This document shows positions 36,098-45,244 of a DNA stretch of 64,000 nt, one piece after another (the stretch's first letter is position 1; every line of letters starts with the position of its first letter). Under the pieces are notes generated by a model. The model had not been told where the DNA came from. It searched no databases and worked only from the letters and a program-made list of their open reading frames with translations. Made by a program: the position numbers and the translations under genes. Source of the DNA: Thiomicrorhabdus sp. zzn3 (GTDB lineage Bacteria > Pseudomonadota > Gammaproteobacteria > Thiomicrospirales > Thiomicrospiraceae). The stretch is taken from the NCBI RefSeq assembly GCF_029767755.1, contig NZ_JARUQS010000001.1, positions 434,001-498,000 on the forward strand, read 5' to 3'.

Positions 36098-36176
36098 GGT
36101 ACCTCCTGGGTTACCGATATGGATTCGGTAAGGATGTATTAAATACAATGGTACCTTAGCTTGTGCGTTCAAGCAC

Positions 36177-37433
36177 TTATTTATTGTCGTTAATGTTCGG
36201 ATGAAGAAAGAATCTTTGCCTTTGCTGAGGGGCTGATGGTGAGCGATTGTGTTTCCGTAAACAGTCCATCAGCATGGCCGCCGGCATGGGTTTGGCAAAT
36301 AAAAAACCTTGTCCGATATCGCACTCCATGGCTTTGAGGTGTTGGGCCGTTTCCACGTCTTCAATGCCTTCTGCGACGACGGTTAAATTTAAGTTATGGG
36401 CCATTTTTATCGTATCGTTGGTGATGCTTTCCAAGCGCCGGTCGTGAATGAGTTTATCCACAAAAACGCGATCAATTTTGAGCTCGGTGAAAGGCATGCG
36501 TTTGATATTTTCGAGCACCGCTGTTCCGGTGCCAAAATCATCTATCGAGAGTTTGAAACCTTTTAAACGGAGTCGCGCAAGAATATCCAGGCCGGTCCTT
36601 AAATGTTTAATCGCGCTGCTTTCGGTGATCTCAATCACAAAATTTTCTGGAGAAATTCCCGTCTCCTTGGCTTGTTGGGCTAGGATGTCTGGAAATTCCA
36701 GATTATTCAGGTCAAGCGCAGAGACGTTAATCGAAATATTTAACTGGGGGTAGTCGCTAAAGTATTTTTGGTAATCGATCATGAGCTGATCAAGGATTTG
36801 TTTTAAAAATAACGTATTCAACCCGGAGGCTTCAATAGTCGGTATGAATAGAGCAGGAGGAACAATGGTGCCGTCCTGTTTTTTTAGGCGGGCCAATGTT
36901 TCAAGTCCGATGACTGCATAATCACGTAAACGAACCTGAGGCTGATAGTAGAGTTCAATACGTGATTCACGAAAGGCCTGTTCTATTTCAGAAGCATTAA
37001 GCGGTTTTTCGCTGCCCGCTACAGCATAAGAGGGCTTTTTATTATTGTCTGGAGAGTGAAAAACAAATTCAGAGATCAGGTTTTTAATACTCTCTATACT
37101 GAACGGTTTTTTTAAGCTGGGTAGCAGGTTGAGTTCATAGCTTTCTGCCAGGTCATAGGCGGTGCTTAAAACACTCTCATCAAAACCGCTCATTAAGACG
37201 AGAGCACCGTCAAAGTTTTGGTTGCCTAGGGAGCGAATGATTTCAACCCCATCCCGTTCCGGCATATTGAGATCTAAGAAAATGATTTGCGTGTGCGGAT
37301 ATTTCGCAAGTTCCGCTTCAAACTGTGAGGGTTGGGAGGTGTAAGCCGCCCCTATACCTACCATTTCTGATACTTCTGCAATCAATTCACCAAAGTCGGG
37401 ATCGTCATCCATAATAAATATTTTAACGTTCAT
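36177..37433 (-). CDS. Response regulator with c-di-GMP phosphodiesterase (EAL) output
   Basis: 418 residues. The receiver domain (about 1-125) has the phospho-acceptor Asp in IIFLDLNMPERDG and a KKPFS lysine. The EAL domain (about 155-400) reads LETLARL, a variant keeping E-x-L-x-R. Other catalytic residues look intact: SINVSALDLNN, FVIEITESS, LSIDDFGTGTAV, ELKIDRVFV and VAEGIEDVE. It is therefore probably an active phosphodiesterase. It overlaps the kinase gene by ATGA, giving a kinase-to-EAL pathway that should lower c-di-GMP on an unknown signal. Confidence 0.93.
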   Translation of the reverse strand: MNVKIFIMDDDPDFGELIAEVSEMVGIGAAYTSQPSQFEAELAKYPHTQIIFLDLNMPERDGVEIIRSLGNQNFDGALVLMSGFDESVLSTAYDLAESYELNLLPSLKKPFSIESIKNLISEFVFHSPDNNKKPSYAVAGSEKPLNASEIEQAFRESRIELYYQPQVRLRDYAVIGLETLARLKKQDGTIVPPALFIPTIEASGLNTLFLKQILDQLMIDYQKYFSDYPQLNISINVSALDLNNLEFPDILAQQAKETGISPENFVIEITESSAIKHLRTGLDILARLRLKGFKLSIDDFGTGTAVLENIKRMPFTELKIDRVFVDKLIHDRRLESITNDTIKMAHNLNLTVVAEGIEDVETAQHLKAMECDIGQGFLFAKPMPAAMLMDCLRKHNRSPSAPQQRQRFFLHPNINDNK

Positions 37434-40045
37434 GGCTTGTTTCCCCTTTTAAAAGCTTTAGCAAGTGCTTCTTCTAAGGCCTTTCTTTGGTAAGGTTTGC
37501 GAAGGAAAATAAAATCTTGCGGGAGTTTTTGCTGGTTGTGTAGCATCTCCTCTGAAAAGCCGCTACTGAGGATAAAACGTATATTCGGGTATTGCGCTTT
37601 TGCCTGATGGTATAAGGCGAGCCCATCCAGTTTGCCAGGCATGACAATATCGGAAAGAATGAGGTCATACTCTTTTTTCTGCAGTTGTTCCCAGGCTTCA
37701 TCGGCATTGTGGCATACCTCGCAAGCAAACCCTAAGTGGCTTAAAAAAGACTCGGCGACTTCAGCCAGGTCGGTCTCATCATCAATCACCAACGCTTTAA
37801 GGCCCAGATAGTTTTCCGAGAATTCAATTTGAGGATAGGTGGCTTTATCCCGGTTTTCAGACTCCGTTTCTTGTGCGACCGGAAGGTAAAGGTGTATGCT
37901 GGTGCCACGTCCAACTTCACTGTAAATTCTCATATGGCCATGAGACTGCTTAATAAAACCGTAGATCATCGCCAGCCCCAGTCCCGTGCCTTTGCCTTTT
38001 TCTTTGGTGGTGAAGAAAGGCTCCAGAACCTTATTAATCAGTTCTCTGGGGATGCCTTCTCCGGTGTCGCTGACCTCAATTAAGACATAATCCCCGGTGT
38101 CGATTTTCTCAGGCAGGGTGCGAATGTATTCTTCGGATAGAATGACATGAGAAGCATTGATCTCAATCACACCGCCTTCGGGCATGGCGTCTCGTGCGTT
38201 GACCGCCAGGTTGATTATGGCATTGGTGAGTTCATTAGGATCGGCATTGATTAAGGGCAGATTATCTTCAAGATTTAATGTTAACTTTATCTGGCCTTTA
38301 ATGCTGTGTTTGAGAATAGCGACGACTTCCTCCAAAAGCGGTTTGAGCCCCAAGGTTTCGTTTTGTAAGGCTTTTTTTCTTGAGAAAGCGAGCAGTTTTT
38401 GGGTGAGTTCGGCCGCAGACAGTACCGCTTTTTTGATCTTGGTAAGCTGTTGAAAGGCTTTGCTGTCTGGCTCGATCTGCATTTCCATGAGTTCCAGGTT
38501 TCCGAGAATGATTCCAAGCAAGTTGTTGAAATCATGAGCGATTCCGCCGGTAAGCTGGCCGAGCGCTTCCATTTTTTGTTTTTGGCGGATCTGTTCCTGG
38601 TAAGAGTGTTGTTCCGTGACATCATGGATCAGAGTAATGGCTTTGACTTCCTTGCCAACCCTTACGGGATCGATCATGACTTCAATCAGGCGTTGGTGTC
38701 CACTTGGATGCGTGTATTGAAACGGGTGGTTTCGAGTCGCATGAATCCGTCTTGGGGATTTATTGAACTGCTGGCGGTAGGTTTTGTGTTTTTCCTGGAA
38801 AGATTTCGGCATGAGGGATTCAACGTCATTTCCCAGCAATTCAGACTCTAAGCGTCCTAGCATGACTTCGGCGGCCGGATTGACTTGCTCTATCGTGCCG
38901 TTGTGACCCACAACAAGCAGACCATCGGGGATGGCATTGAGCAGTGTTTGGAATTGATCGTTGGCTTCTCTTAAATCCCCTTCTCTTTTGGATAGGGTTT
39001 TGACCAAACTGCTCAGGCGGTTTCCTGTTTTTAGCGCAAAAACACCAATAAGGCTGAGCAGTAAGGCGATGAGATAAGGCCATTGGTTTTGCCACCAAAA
39101 ACCGTTGATCGCGCTGTTTTTATTGAGTTTAGCCAAAATGTACCAGGGAAGATCTCTGGCCTGGGTGGCAAGCATGTTTGCGGCAGGGTGTTGATCACAC
39201 TCGCCCAGTCCACAGATTTTATGGAAGCTGTAATAGTGGTCTTGAACCTCCAATTCACTAACAGGTCCAGATTGTTGCATTTGTTGCCAGAGAACCGGAT
39301 CTATGGCGCTAAGCGAAGCGCTTTTTTGATTAAACATAAACCCCCATAGAGGGAAGGTCTTGTCGGTACTAAACAGGATGTAGCCGTTCCGGTTTAAAAT
39401 TGAAAATTCCCCTAAATCCTTATTTAATAAATAATCCACTTTGGTTAAGAGCCGGGTGGCGTCATAGTTGAGGATCATATAACCGATGGTTGTTTGACCG
39501 CTGTAGTCCGTGATGGGGGTGGCGAAACGGAGCATCGGTTTCCATGGCGTTTCAATCTCGCCGTTTTCTACGTTCAGGTCAAGTTGGGATTGGTATATTT
39601 CCCCCGGTTTTAGCTTTTCTGACTCTGCAAAATAGTAGCGGTCCGCCTTATTTTGTAATCTGTTTTCCTCGATTCTGAAGCTGCGACCTTTTTCCCGATC
39701 GATTCGCACCACTTCTTGGCCGGTTATATCCAAAAGACGTATTTGTGCATACCTTTTGTTTTGTTCCGAGAAGAGAAGGTATTCGTTACATAGATGATTG
39801 GTAATCGCGGTGCTTTCGCCAAGCAAAACCTCTCTCGCTTTGGTTTGATGGCTTAGGTAAGTGAGATCGGCATACACTTGAGAGAGTTCATTAACAATGG
39901 TATGGCTGATCTGTTGAACCGTGTTATTGAGCTGTTTTTGACTGGCTTGCTGACGTAGCTGTTTATCCATATAAAACACAGCCAGCATTAATCCTATAAT
40001 CAGGATGAAAACGGGAATTAAGAATAGATACTGGCGTTGTTTCAT
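37430..40045 (-). CDS. Hybrid sensor histidine kinase with periplasmic sensor, PAS and receiver
   Basis: 871 residues from the chosen ATG (RBS AAGGATC). A membrane helix at about 7-25, a periplasmic Cache-like sensor region (about 30-290), a second helix (about 297-315) and a PAS domain (LLNAIPDGLLVVGHNG). The phospho-accepting His is in GGIAHDFNNLLGIILGN. HATPase_c (ELTNAIINLAVNARDAM, GKGTGLGLAMIYGF) and a C-terminal receiver with Asp in DLILSDIVMPGKLD follow. No Hpt domain is seen in it or its partner. An in-frame upstream start is unlikely. Confidence 0.93.
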   Translation of the reverse strand: MKQRQYLFLIPVFILIIGLMLAVFYMDKQLRQQASQKQLNNTVQQISHTIVNELSQVYADLTYLSHQTKAREVLLGESTAITNHLCNEYLLFSEQNKRYAQIRLLDITGQEVVRIDREKGRSFRIEENRLQNKADRYYFAESEKLKPGEIYQSQLDLNVENGEIETPWKPMLRFATPITDYSGQTTIGYMILNYDATRLLTKVDYLLNKDLGEFSILNRNGYILFSTDKTFPLWGFMFNQKSASLSAIDPVLWQQMQQSGPVSELEVQDHYYSFHKICGLGECDQHPAANMLATQARDLPWYILAKLNKNSAINGFWWQNQWPYLIALLLSLIGVFALKTGNRLSSLVKTLSKREGDLREANDQFQTLLNAIPDGLLVVGHNGTIEQVNPAAEVMLGRLESELLGNDVESLMPKSFQEKHKTYRQQFNKSPRRIHATRNHPFQYTHPSGHQRLIEVMIDPVRVGKEVKAITLIHDVTEQHSYQEQIRQKQKMEALGQLTGGIAHDFNNLLGIILGNLELMEMQIEPDSKAFQQLTKIKKAVLSAAELTQKLLAFSRKKALQNETLGLKPLLEEVVAILKHSIKGQIKLTLNLEDNLPLINADPNELTNAIINLAVNARDAMPEGGVIEINASHVILSEEYIRTLPEKIDTGDYVLIEVSDTGEGIPRELINKVLEPFFTTKEKGKGTGLGLAMIYGFIKQSHGHMRIYSEVGRGTSIHLYLPVAQETESENRDKATYPQIEFSENYLGLKALVIDDETDLAEVAESFLSHLGFACEVCHNADEAWEQLQKKEYDLILSDIVMPGKLDGLALYHQAKAQYPNIRFILSSGFSEEMLHNQQKLPQDFIFLRKPYQRKALEEALAKAFKRGNKP

Positions 40046-40263
40046 AAAGATCCTTAACAATCTTTGACATTTTTCAACACAAAGGCATACGCCTGATTCA
40101 ATCATAACGCTGTATTATTACCAGGATAATAATTTTTACTTATGTATAAGGTGTTTTTTTAAATAACCTATCTTTTCAGTAGGAAATTATAGAATGTGGG
40201 GGGTTCGCAGTAAGAGAATGTTTTATAATGTTCCGGTTAAGTTTAGAAAAGAGGATTGGGTCG

Positions 40264-41040
40264 ATGTTGATGCTTGTTTCCCCCGCTAAATCACTGGACG
40301 AAAGTACGCCCGTACAAACTGAAATGCATTCACAATGCGCTCTGTTGGATCAAGCGGCACAGCTGATCGACGAGTTAAAGCAGATGGGGCCGGTAGAGAT
40401 CGCTCAGTTAATGCATATCAGCGATAAATTGGCGGAACTGAACTATGAGCGCTTTCAGGAGTGGCAATTGCCGTTTCCTGAAGAGAAAGCCAAGCAAGCG
40501 GCCTGGTTGTTTAAAGGCGATGTGTATCAAGGATTAGATGCCTATTCGTTAGACGAAAAAGGGGTTAACTACATTCAAAACCACCTGCGTATTCTGTCCG
40601 GGCTGTATGGGGTGTTGAAACCCTGCGATGATATGCTGCCGTATCGCCTGGAGATGGGGACCAAATTTGCCAATGCCCGAGGCAAGGACCTATATGCGTT
40701 TTGGGGAAGTCGCATTACGGAATTGCTAAACACAGACTTGGTGGAGCAGGGCAGTCAAACCGTTGTTAACCTGGCGTCCAACGAATATTTCAAAGCGGTC
40801 AAGAAAAAAGAACTTAACGGGCGCATCATTACGCCGATTTTTAAGGATTGGAAAAACGGTCAGTATAAAATCATCAGTTTTTACGCGAAAAAAGCGCGTG
40901 GCTTGATGGCGCGTTATGCCGCGGATCATCAAGTGGAAAATGCTGAGGATTTGAAATATTTCGATTATGAAGGCTATGCGTTTGCCCCGGATCTTTCCTC
41001 CGAGAGTGACTGGGTCTTTACCCGCAAGCTTGACGCTTAA
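40264..41040 (+). CDS. yaaA: Peroxide stress protein YaaA (DUF328)
   Basis: 258 residues. It opens [15 protein letters not shown] and carries [21 protein letters not shown] and [15 protein letters not shown], all characteristic of YaaA. In E. coli the protein limits free iron and damage under peroxide stress and binds DNA. The chosen ATG matches the family start; earlier in-frame starts add a non-conserved leader. It is divergent from the hybrid kinase and ends in a paired-repeat terminator. Confidence 0.95.
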   Translation: MLMLVSPAKSLDESTPVQTEMHSQCALLDQAAQLIDELKQMGPVEIAQLMHISDKLAELNYERFQEWQLPFPEEKAKQAAWLFKGDVYQGLDAYSLDEKGVNYIQNHLRILSGLYGVLKPCDDMLPYRLEMGTKFANARGKDLYAFWGSRITELLNTDLVEQGSQTVVNLASNEYFKAVKKKELNGRIITPIFKDWKNGQYKIISFYAKKARGLMARYAADHQVENAEDLKYFDYEGYAFAPDLSSESDWVFTRKLDA

Positions 41041-41062
41041 TCGCACGCGTTAAAGTTATCTG

Positions 41063-41111
41063 AAACGGAACAGGCCTGGTAGGAATGCCTGTTACCCGGC
41101 CTGTTCCGTTT
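41063..41111. terminator. Terminator between yaaA and hslO with CAGGCCTG in the stem
   Basis: AAACGGAACAGGC and GCCTGTTCCGTTT form a 13-bp stem around a 23-nt loop that itself holds further short pairings. A full CAGGCCTG (41071-41078) lies in the left arm. TTT follows on the plus strand and AAA precedes, so it can act both ways. Confidence 0.8.
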
Positions 41112-41123
41112 TGATGAGCAGGT

Positions 41124-42002
41124 TTATTGCAAAGTGGTACTCACATCATCGTCTTTTTTCTGATCGGTAAAGAGGGCGTCAATGTCCTCAGCATTAAATC
41201 GCATATGGAAATTACAGATTTCATTGTGAATGACGATTTCCCCCTGTTCTTCCAGCAGACGGCGTAACTCTTCCTCTCCCAACGATTTGAGCATGGCTTC
41301 CACGCATTCACGGTCTTGCGGGCATTCATAGATCACTTCTTCTTCTTTGAAGAGCTCGATGGTCTCTTCATGGAACAGACGGTGCAGTAATTCCTCTGCT
41401 TGGAGATTCAGCAGCTCGTCGTCTTGGACGGTGGTGGTGAGGTGGGTGATGCGATCCCAGCCGTCCTCATCGTGTTTGTCGGTCTCCGGCATTTTTTGAA
41501 TCATCACGCCGCCAATATGGGCTTCATCAGCCGCCAGCCAGATCTTCGACGGCAGCTGTTCCGATTGACTCAAGAAGGCTTCAAAGGCTTCACTGATGCT
41601 GTGGCCTTCGCGAGGCACAAACGATTGGAAATGGTGGTTGGTCTGGGTGTTTTCCAAGGTCATCAAAATTTGCCCGTCGCCCAACAGCTCATCCAAGGAG
41701 GTCTGTTCCCCTACCGTCTGATTGGTTTTTGCGACGCCGCGAATTTTCAGGTCGTGCGTCACTTCGACTACCAGCAGGGTCACCGGCCCGGAGCCTTGTA
41801 CTTGAAAAGTAATGCGGCCCTGATGCTTCATGCCGTTGGCCATTAACACTGACATGGCGGTCAATTCACCCAGCAGCTTGATAATAGGCTGTGGATAATG
41901 GCGGTCTGTCACCATCTTTTGCCAGCTCTCCTGCAGGCGAATATGTTGACCGCGGATATTCAGTTCTTTAAACAAAAAGCGTTGAACAGCGTTGTCTGAC
42001 AT
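41124..42002 (-). CDS. hslO: Hsp33 redox chaperone with altered zinc site
   Basis: A 292-residue Hsp33-type holdase. The N-terminal domain is typical (LGELTAMSVLMANGMKHQGR, FQVQGSGPVTLLVVE, RGVAK). The C-terminal redox switch is not. Standard Hsp33 has C-x-C followed about 30 residues later by C-x2-C. Here the first motif reads YECPQDREC (C227, C233) and the second IHNEIC (C263 only, with H259 nearby). Zinc could still be held by C227, C233, H259 and C263, or redox activation may be lost. Adjacent genes give no hint. Confidence 0.92.
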   Translation of the reverse strand: MSDNAVQRFLFKELNIRGQHIRLQESWQKMVTDRHYPQPIIKLLGELTAMSVLMANGMKHQGRITFQVQGSGPVTLLVVEVTHDLKIRGVAKTNQTVGEQTSLDELLGDGQILMTLENTQTNHHFQSFVPREGHSISEAFEAFLSQSEQLPSKIWLAADEAHIGGVMIQKMPETDKHDEDGWDRITHLTTTVQDDELLNLQAEELLHRLFHEETIELFKEEEVIYECPQDRECVEAMLKSLGEEELRRLLEEQGEIVIHNEICNFHMRFNAEDIDALFTDQKKDDDVSTTLQ

Positions 42003-42051
42003 GGTTGCAATTACTCACACTCAAAATAGTTTAGTTTAACCGCCTCACCCT

Positions 42052-43083
42052 TTAGTGGGCGATCTCTTTGGCCTGTAAGTCGGCGTGATACGAGGATCGT
42101 ACCATCGGGCCGGAGGCCACGTTGGTGAAGCCCATTTCATAACCGGCTTCTTCAATCTGTTTGAACTCTTCCGGTGTCCAATATTTTTTGACGGCTAAAT
42201 GGTAAACGCTGGGTTGCAGGTACTGGCCGACGGTGAGCATTTCCACATCGTGTGCACGCAGATCGCGCATGACCTGCAGCAGTTCATCCATGGTTTCGCC
42301 CAAACCAACCATGAGACCGGATTTGGTGGCGACCTTGGGATTCATGGCTTTAAAACGTTTAAGCAAATCTAGAGAGGCCTGGTAGTCGGCACCGGGACGT
42401 GCTTCCTCATACAGGCGTGGGACGGTTTCCAGGTTGTGATTCAGGACGTCAGGCGGATTTTGACTCAAGGTCTCCAGGGCGACGCTCAATCGGCCGCGGA
42501 AATCGGGCACCAAGGTTTCAATCTTAAGTTCCGGCAGGGCTTGACGCAGTTCACTGACGCAGTCGTTAAAGTGCCGGGCTCCGCCGTCACGCAGATCGTC
42601 GCGGTCGACCGAGGTGATGACGACATACTTCAGACGCATGGCTTCAACAGTTTCTGCCAGATGTTTAGGTTCATTTTTATCCAAAGGCTTGGGTCGGCCG
42701 TGAGTCACATCGCAGAACGGACATTTACGGGTGCAGATGTCGCCCATAATCATAAAGGTGGCGGTACCATGGCCGAAACACTCTCCCAGATTCGGGCAGG
42801 AGGCTTCTTCGCATACGGAATGCAGACCTTTTTCGCGCATAATCGCTTTGAGTTCGGCGACGCGATGAATGTCTTTGGCCTTGGGAAGCCGGGCTTTGAT
42901 CCAGCGAGGTTTTTTCAGGCGTTCGGCATTCGGATCAGGACGATGCTTCAGGGACTTGGTTTTATATTGCCCCTTCGGCATTGCTTGATTGCGTTCTTTA
43001 AGGCTTTGGTCATGCTTGCGGTTGCCGATGGCGTCCAGCCCGATTTCCTGAATTTGAGGAGATTGAGACATCTGATCGTTCAC
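42052..43083 (-). CDS. lipA: Lipoyl synthase
   Basis: Radical SAM enzyme that inserts two sulfurs into protein-bound octanoyl groups. 343 residues. The auxiliary cluster motif [12 protein letters not shown] and the radical SAM motif CTRKCPFC are both present, as are [12 protein letters not shown] and the C-terminal VRSSYHA serine ligand. The N-terminal 60 residues are a basic extension ([20 protein letters not shown]). It follows lipB by 24 bases on the same strand. Confidence 0.97.
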   Translation of the reverse strand: MNDQMSQSPQIQEIGLDAIGNRKHDQSLKERNQAMPKGQYKTKSLKHRPDPNAERLKKPRWIKARLPKAKDIHRVAELKAIMREKGLHSVCEEASCPNLGECFGHGTATFMIMGDICTRKCPFCDVTHGRPKPLDKNEPKHLAETVEAMRLKYVVITSVDRDDLRDGGARHFNDCVSELRQALPELKIETLVPDFRGRLSVALETLSQNPPDVLNHNLETVPRLYEEARPGADYQASLDLLKRFKAMNPKVATKSGLMVGLGETMDELLQVMRDLRAHDVEMLTVGQYLQPSVYHLAVKKYWTPEEFKQIEEAGYEMGFTNVASGPMVRSSYHADLQAKEIAH

Positions 43084-43107
43084 AACTTAGTGGTTAAGTG
43101 ACGCCTA

Positions 43108-43758
43108 TTATAAAGGATTACGCGATGGCTTGCTTGCACCGCTATGCTGGAGGATATTTTGCGCTAACAGCTTGGAGAGTTGCTCTCCGAGTTCAGTCAA
43201 ATCTGGACAGGCCTGGTCAATTAACCGATCACACAGCTGGGTCATCTGCATGCCTTGCAGTCCGCATGGATTGATCATTTGAAAAGGGGTGAGGTCCATT
43301 GCCACATTCAACGCCAGCCCGTGATAGCTTTTCTGTTTGCGGATTTTAAGGCCTAAAGAGGCAATTTTTTGCCCTGACACATAAACGCCCGGGGCATCGG
43401 TTCGTGCCTGCGAGACAATGTTGAAGCGGTTCAGCAGCTCGATAATCGACTCTTCCATTGCGGTGACCAGGGCGCGCACTCCAAGTTGCGCGCGCTTTAA
43501 GTCCACTAATACATAAATTACCAGCTGGCCCGGACCGTGATAGGTGACTTGACCGCCGCGGTCAGTTTGCACCAGGGGGATTTGCGGAGCCAATGCCAGC
43601 AGGTGTTCCGCTTTGCCATTCAGCCCCTGAGTGAACACCGGCGGGTGCTCAACCACCCACAACTCATCGGGCGTATCGGCATTACGTTGATCGGTAAAGG
43701 TCTGCATGGCCTGCCAGGTTTCCCGATAAGGACGCAGGCCGAGGTAACGTATTTTCAT
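43108..43758 (-). CDS. lipB: Octanoyl-[acyl-carrier-protein]:protein octanoyltransferase
   Basis: Transfers octanoate from ACP to lipoyl domains, the step before LipA. 216 residues from the ATG beginning [15 protein letters not shown], which matches the family. Active-site features: [41 protein letters not shown] and the catalytic cysteine in [16 protein letters not shown] longer in-frame reading would run into the DUF493 gene and is not supported. Confidence 0.95.
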   Translation of the reverse strand: MKIRYLGLRPYRETWQAMQTFTDQRNADTPDELWVVEHPPVFTQGLNGKAEHLLALAPQIPLVQTDRGGQVTYHGPGQLVIYVLVDLKRAQLGVRALVTAMEESIIELLNRFNIVSQARTDAPGVYVSGQKIASLGLKIRKQKSYHGLALNVAMDLTPFQMINPCGLQGMQMTQLCDRLIDQACPDLTELGEQLSKLLAQNILQHSGASKPSRNPL

Positions 43759-43784
43759 GAAAGGCGCGGAGTAACAGCAAAAAG

Positions 43785-44069
43785 CTAGAGGGTCATCAAT
43801 ACTTCGGGGTGCTTTTTCAAGTCGCCGTAGATTCCGTGAATCTGTTCGATGCAAGTGGCGTAGAAAGTGATGTTGACGGAAATGAATTTCTTTCCTTTGG
43901 AATCTTTGATTTCGATGTGCTCACGCGTAACGCCGGGCGCGTATTTTTTAGTCACTTCAAATACCAGATCAATAAAGGCTTCGGTATTGTGTCCCATCGC
44001 TTTCAGGCGGTAGTCACAAGGAAACTCAATTAGGCTCTCACTGTCGGGGGCGTGTAAGTCTTTGGTCAT
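43785..44069 (-). CDS. DUF493 (YbeD-like) protein
   Basis: 94 residues. [21 protein letters not shown] at the start, [20 protein letters not shown] and a final [14 protein letters not shown] identify the YbeD family, whose members sit between dacA and lipB in many gammaproteobacteria, as here. The fold resembles ACT-like regulatory domains; the function is unknown. AAGAG precedes the ATG. Confidence 0.92.
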   Translation of the reverse strand: MTKDLHAPDSESLIEFPCDYRLKAMGHNTEAFIDLVFEVTKKYAPGVTREHIEIKDSKGKKFISVNITFYATCIEQIHGIYGDLKKHPEVLMTL

Positions 44070-44190
44070 AAAGTTACTCTTTTGGGTTACTCTCAAATCG
44101 CGCAGTTAAAATGTTGATAGCGCATATTATAGAGGTTTTTTGCATGAAAAACCGCGTCTTTGATTTTAAATGTCTATAGGTTTCAACTGG

Positions 44191-45087
44191 TTAGCTGTTC
44201 TGTTGGGCAGAGATAAAGGCTTCTTTGTAGTGCTGATAATGTTTGCGAAGCACTTGCCACATAGGGCCCGGCTGCCCGTTTCCAATCGGCTGCCCATCCA
44301 GCTGGGTGACCGGCAAAGCCTCTTTGGTCGACGACGTCAGCCAAATTTCATCGGCCTGTTGCAGGTCTTCGAGTGTCAGCTCTTGTTCGTTAAGTGTAAT
44401 TTGGTGTTCAGCGACGACTTTTTCAATGACTGTGCGCGTGACGCCTGGCAGAATTTTATGACTGTTTGGCGGTGTCAGCAGGGTATTGTTTTTGACAATG
44501 AATACGTTGCTGGCCGTGCCTTCGGTGATCTTGCCTTCACGGGAGACCAAAATAGCGTCATCGGCTCCCTGCTGTTTTGCGGCTAATTTCATCATGACAT
44601 TCGGCAGCAGGGTGATGGCTTTAATGTCACAGCGCAACCAGCGTATGTCTTCCAGAGAGATGACTTTAATGCCGTTCTGCAACACACTCTCGGCGAGCGG
44701 TTTTAATGGATTGGTATAGGCGTAAATGGTTGGGGTTAGGCAGTCGGCAGGCAGATGATCACGTTGCATCTGGATGCCGCGCGTGACCTGCAGATAGATA
44801 AATTGATCTTGCCAAGGGTGCTGTTCAACCAGGCCTGCTAGCATGGAAAGCCACTCTTCGTCTGTCAATGGGTTGGGAATGCTAACGGCTTCTAAGCTGT
44901 TTTTTAAACGTTGCAAATGTTCCGGCCAGGCAAACAGTTTTTTGCTGTAGACCGGAATGACTTCATAAATTCCGTCGCCAAATAAGAACCCGCGATCTTG
45001 AGTCGAGATTTGAGATTCGCACATTGGCAGATATTGACCGTTTAGATAAACGACTTGCTGTTCAATGACAGAGGCAGTTTGAGTCAT
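44191..45087 (-). CDS. dat: Class IV aminotransferase, probable D-alanine transaminase
   Basis: PLP fold-type IV enzyme, 298 residues. VYLNGQYLPMCESQISTQDRGFLFGDGIYEV, the PLP lysine in CDIKAITLLPNVMMKLAAK and EGTASNVFIVKNNTLLTPP are typical. The fold covers D-amino-acid, branched-chain and aminodeoxychorismate enzymes. The place between dacA and the lipoate genes favours D-amino-acid transaminase, but the substrate is not certain. An in-frame GTG 15 nt upstream is an alternative start. Confidence 0.85.
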   Translation of the reverse strand: MTQTASVIEQQVVYLNGQYLPMCESQISTQDRGFLFGDGIYEVIPVYSKKLFAWPEHLQRLKNSLEAVSIPNPLTDEEWLSMLAGLVEQHPWQDQFIYLQVTRGIQMQRDHLPADCLTPTIYAYTNPLKPLAESVLQNGIKVISLEDIRWLRCDIKAITLLPNVMMKLAAKQQGADDAILVSREGKITEGTASNVFIVKNNTLLTPPNSHKILPGVTRTVIEKVVAEHQITLNEQELTLEDLQQADEIWLTSSTKEALPVTQLDGQPIGNGQPGPMWQVLRKHYQHYKEAFISAQQNS

Positions 45088-45244
45088 GTATGTAGTTTCC
45101 ACAAAAGGCTTAAAAGCCGGTTTTTAAAGAGCGTTAAGTGAAAGTGAATGGGCTTGTTCAAAACGTCAGAAGGGTGGCGCAATGCCACCCTTCCTTGGTG
45201 TCTCAATTAGCCGGGATTCGGCGGTTGCCGTGTTTTCTCGGCGG

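Noticed and set aside
42376-42383. Near-copies of the octamer such as GAGGCCTG (also near 496, 7420, 36976)
   Set aside because: They differ at the first base and were not counted; including them would inflate the enrichment.
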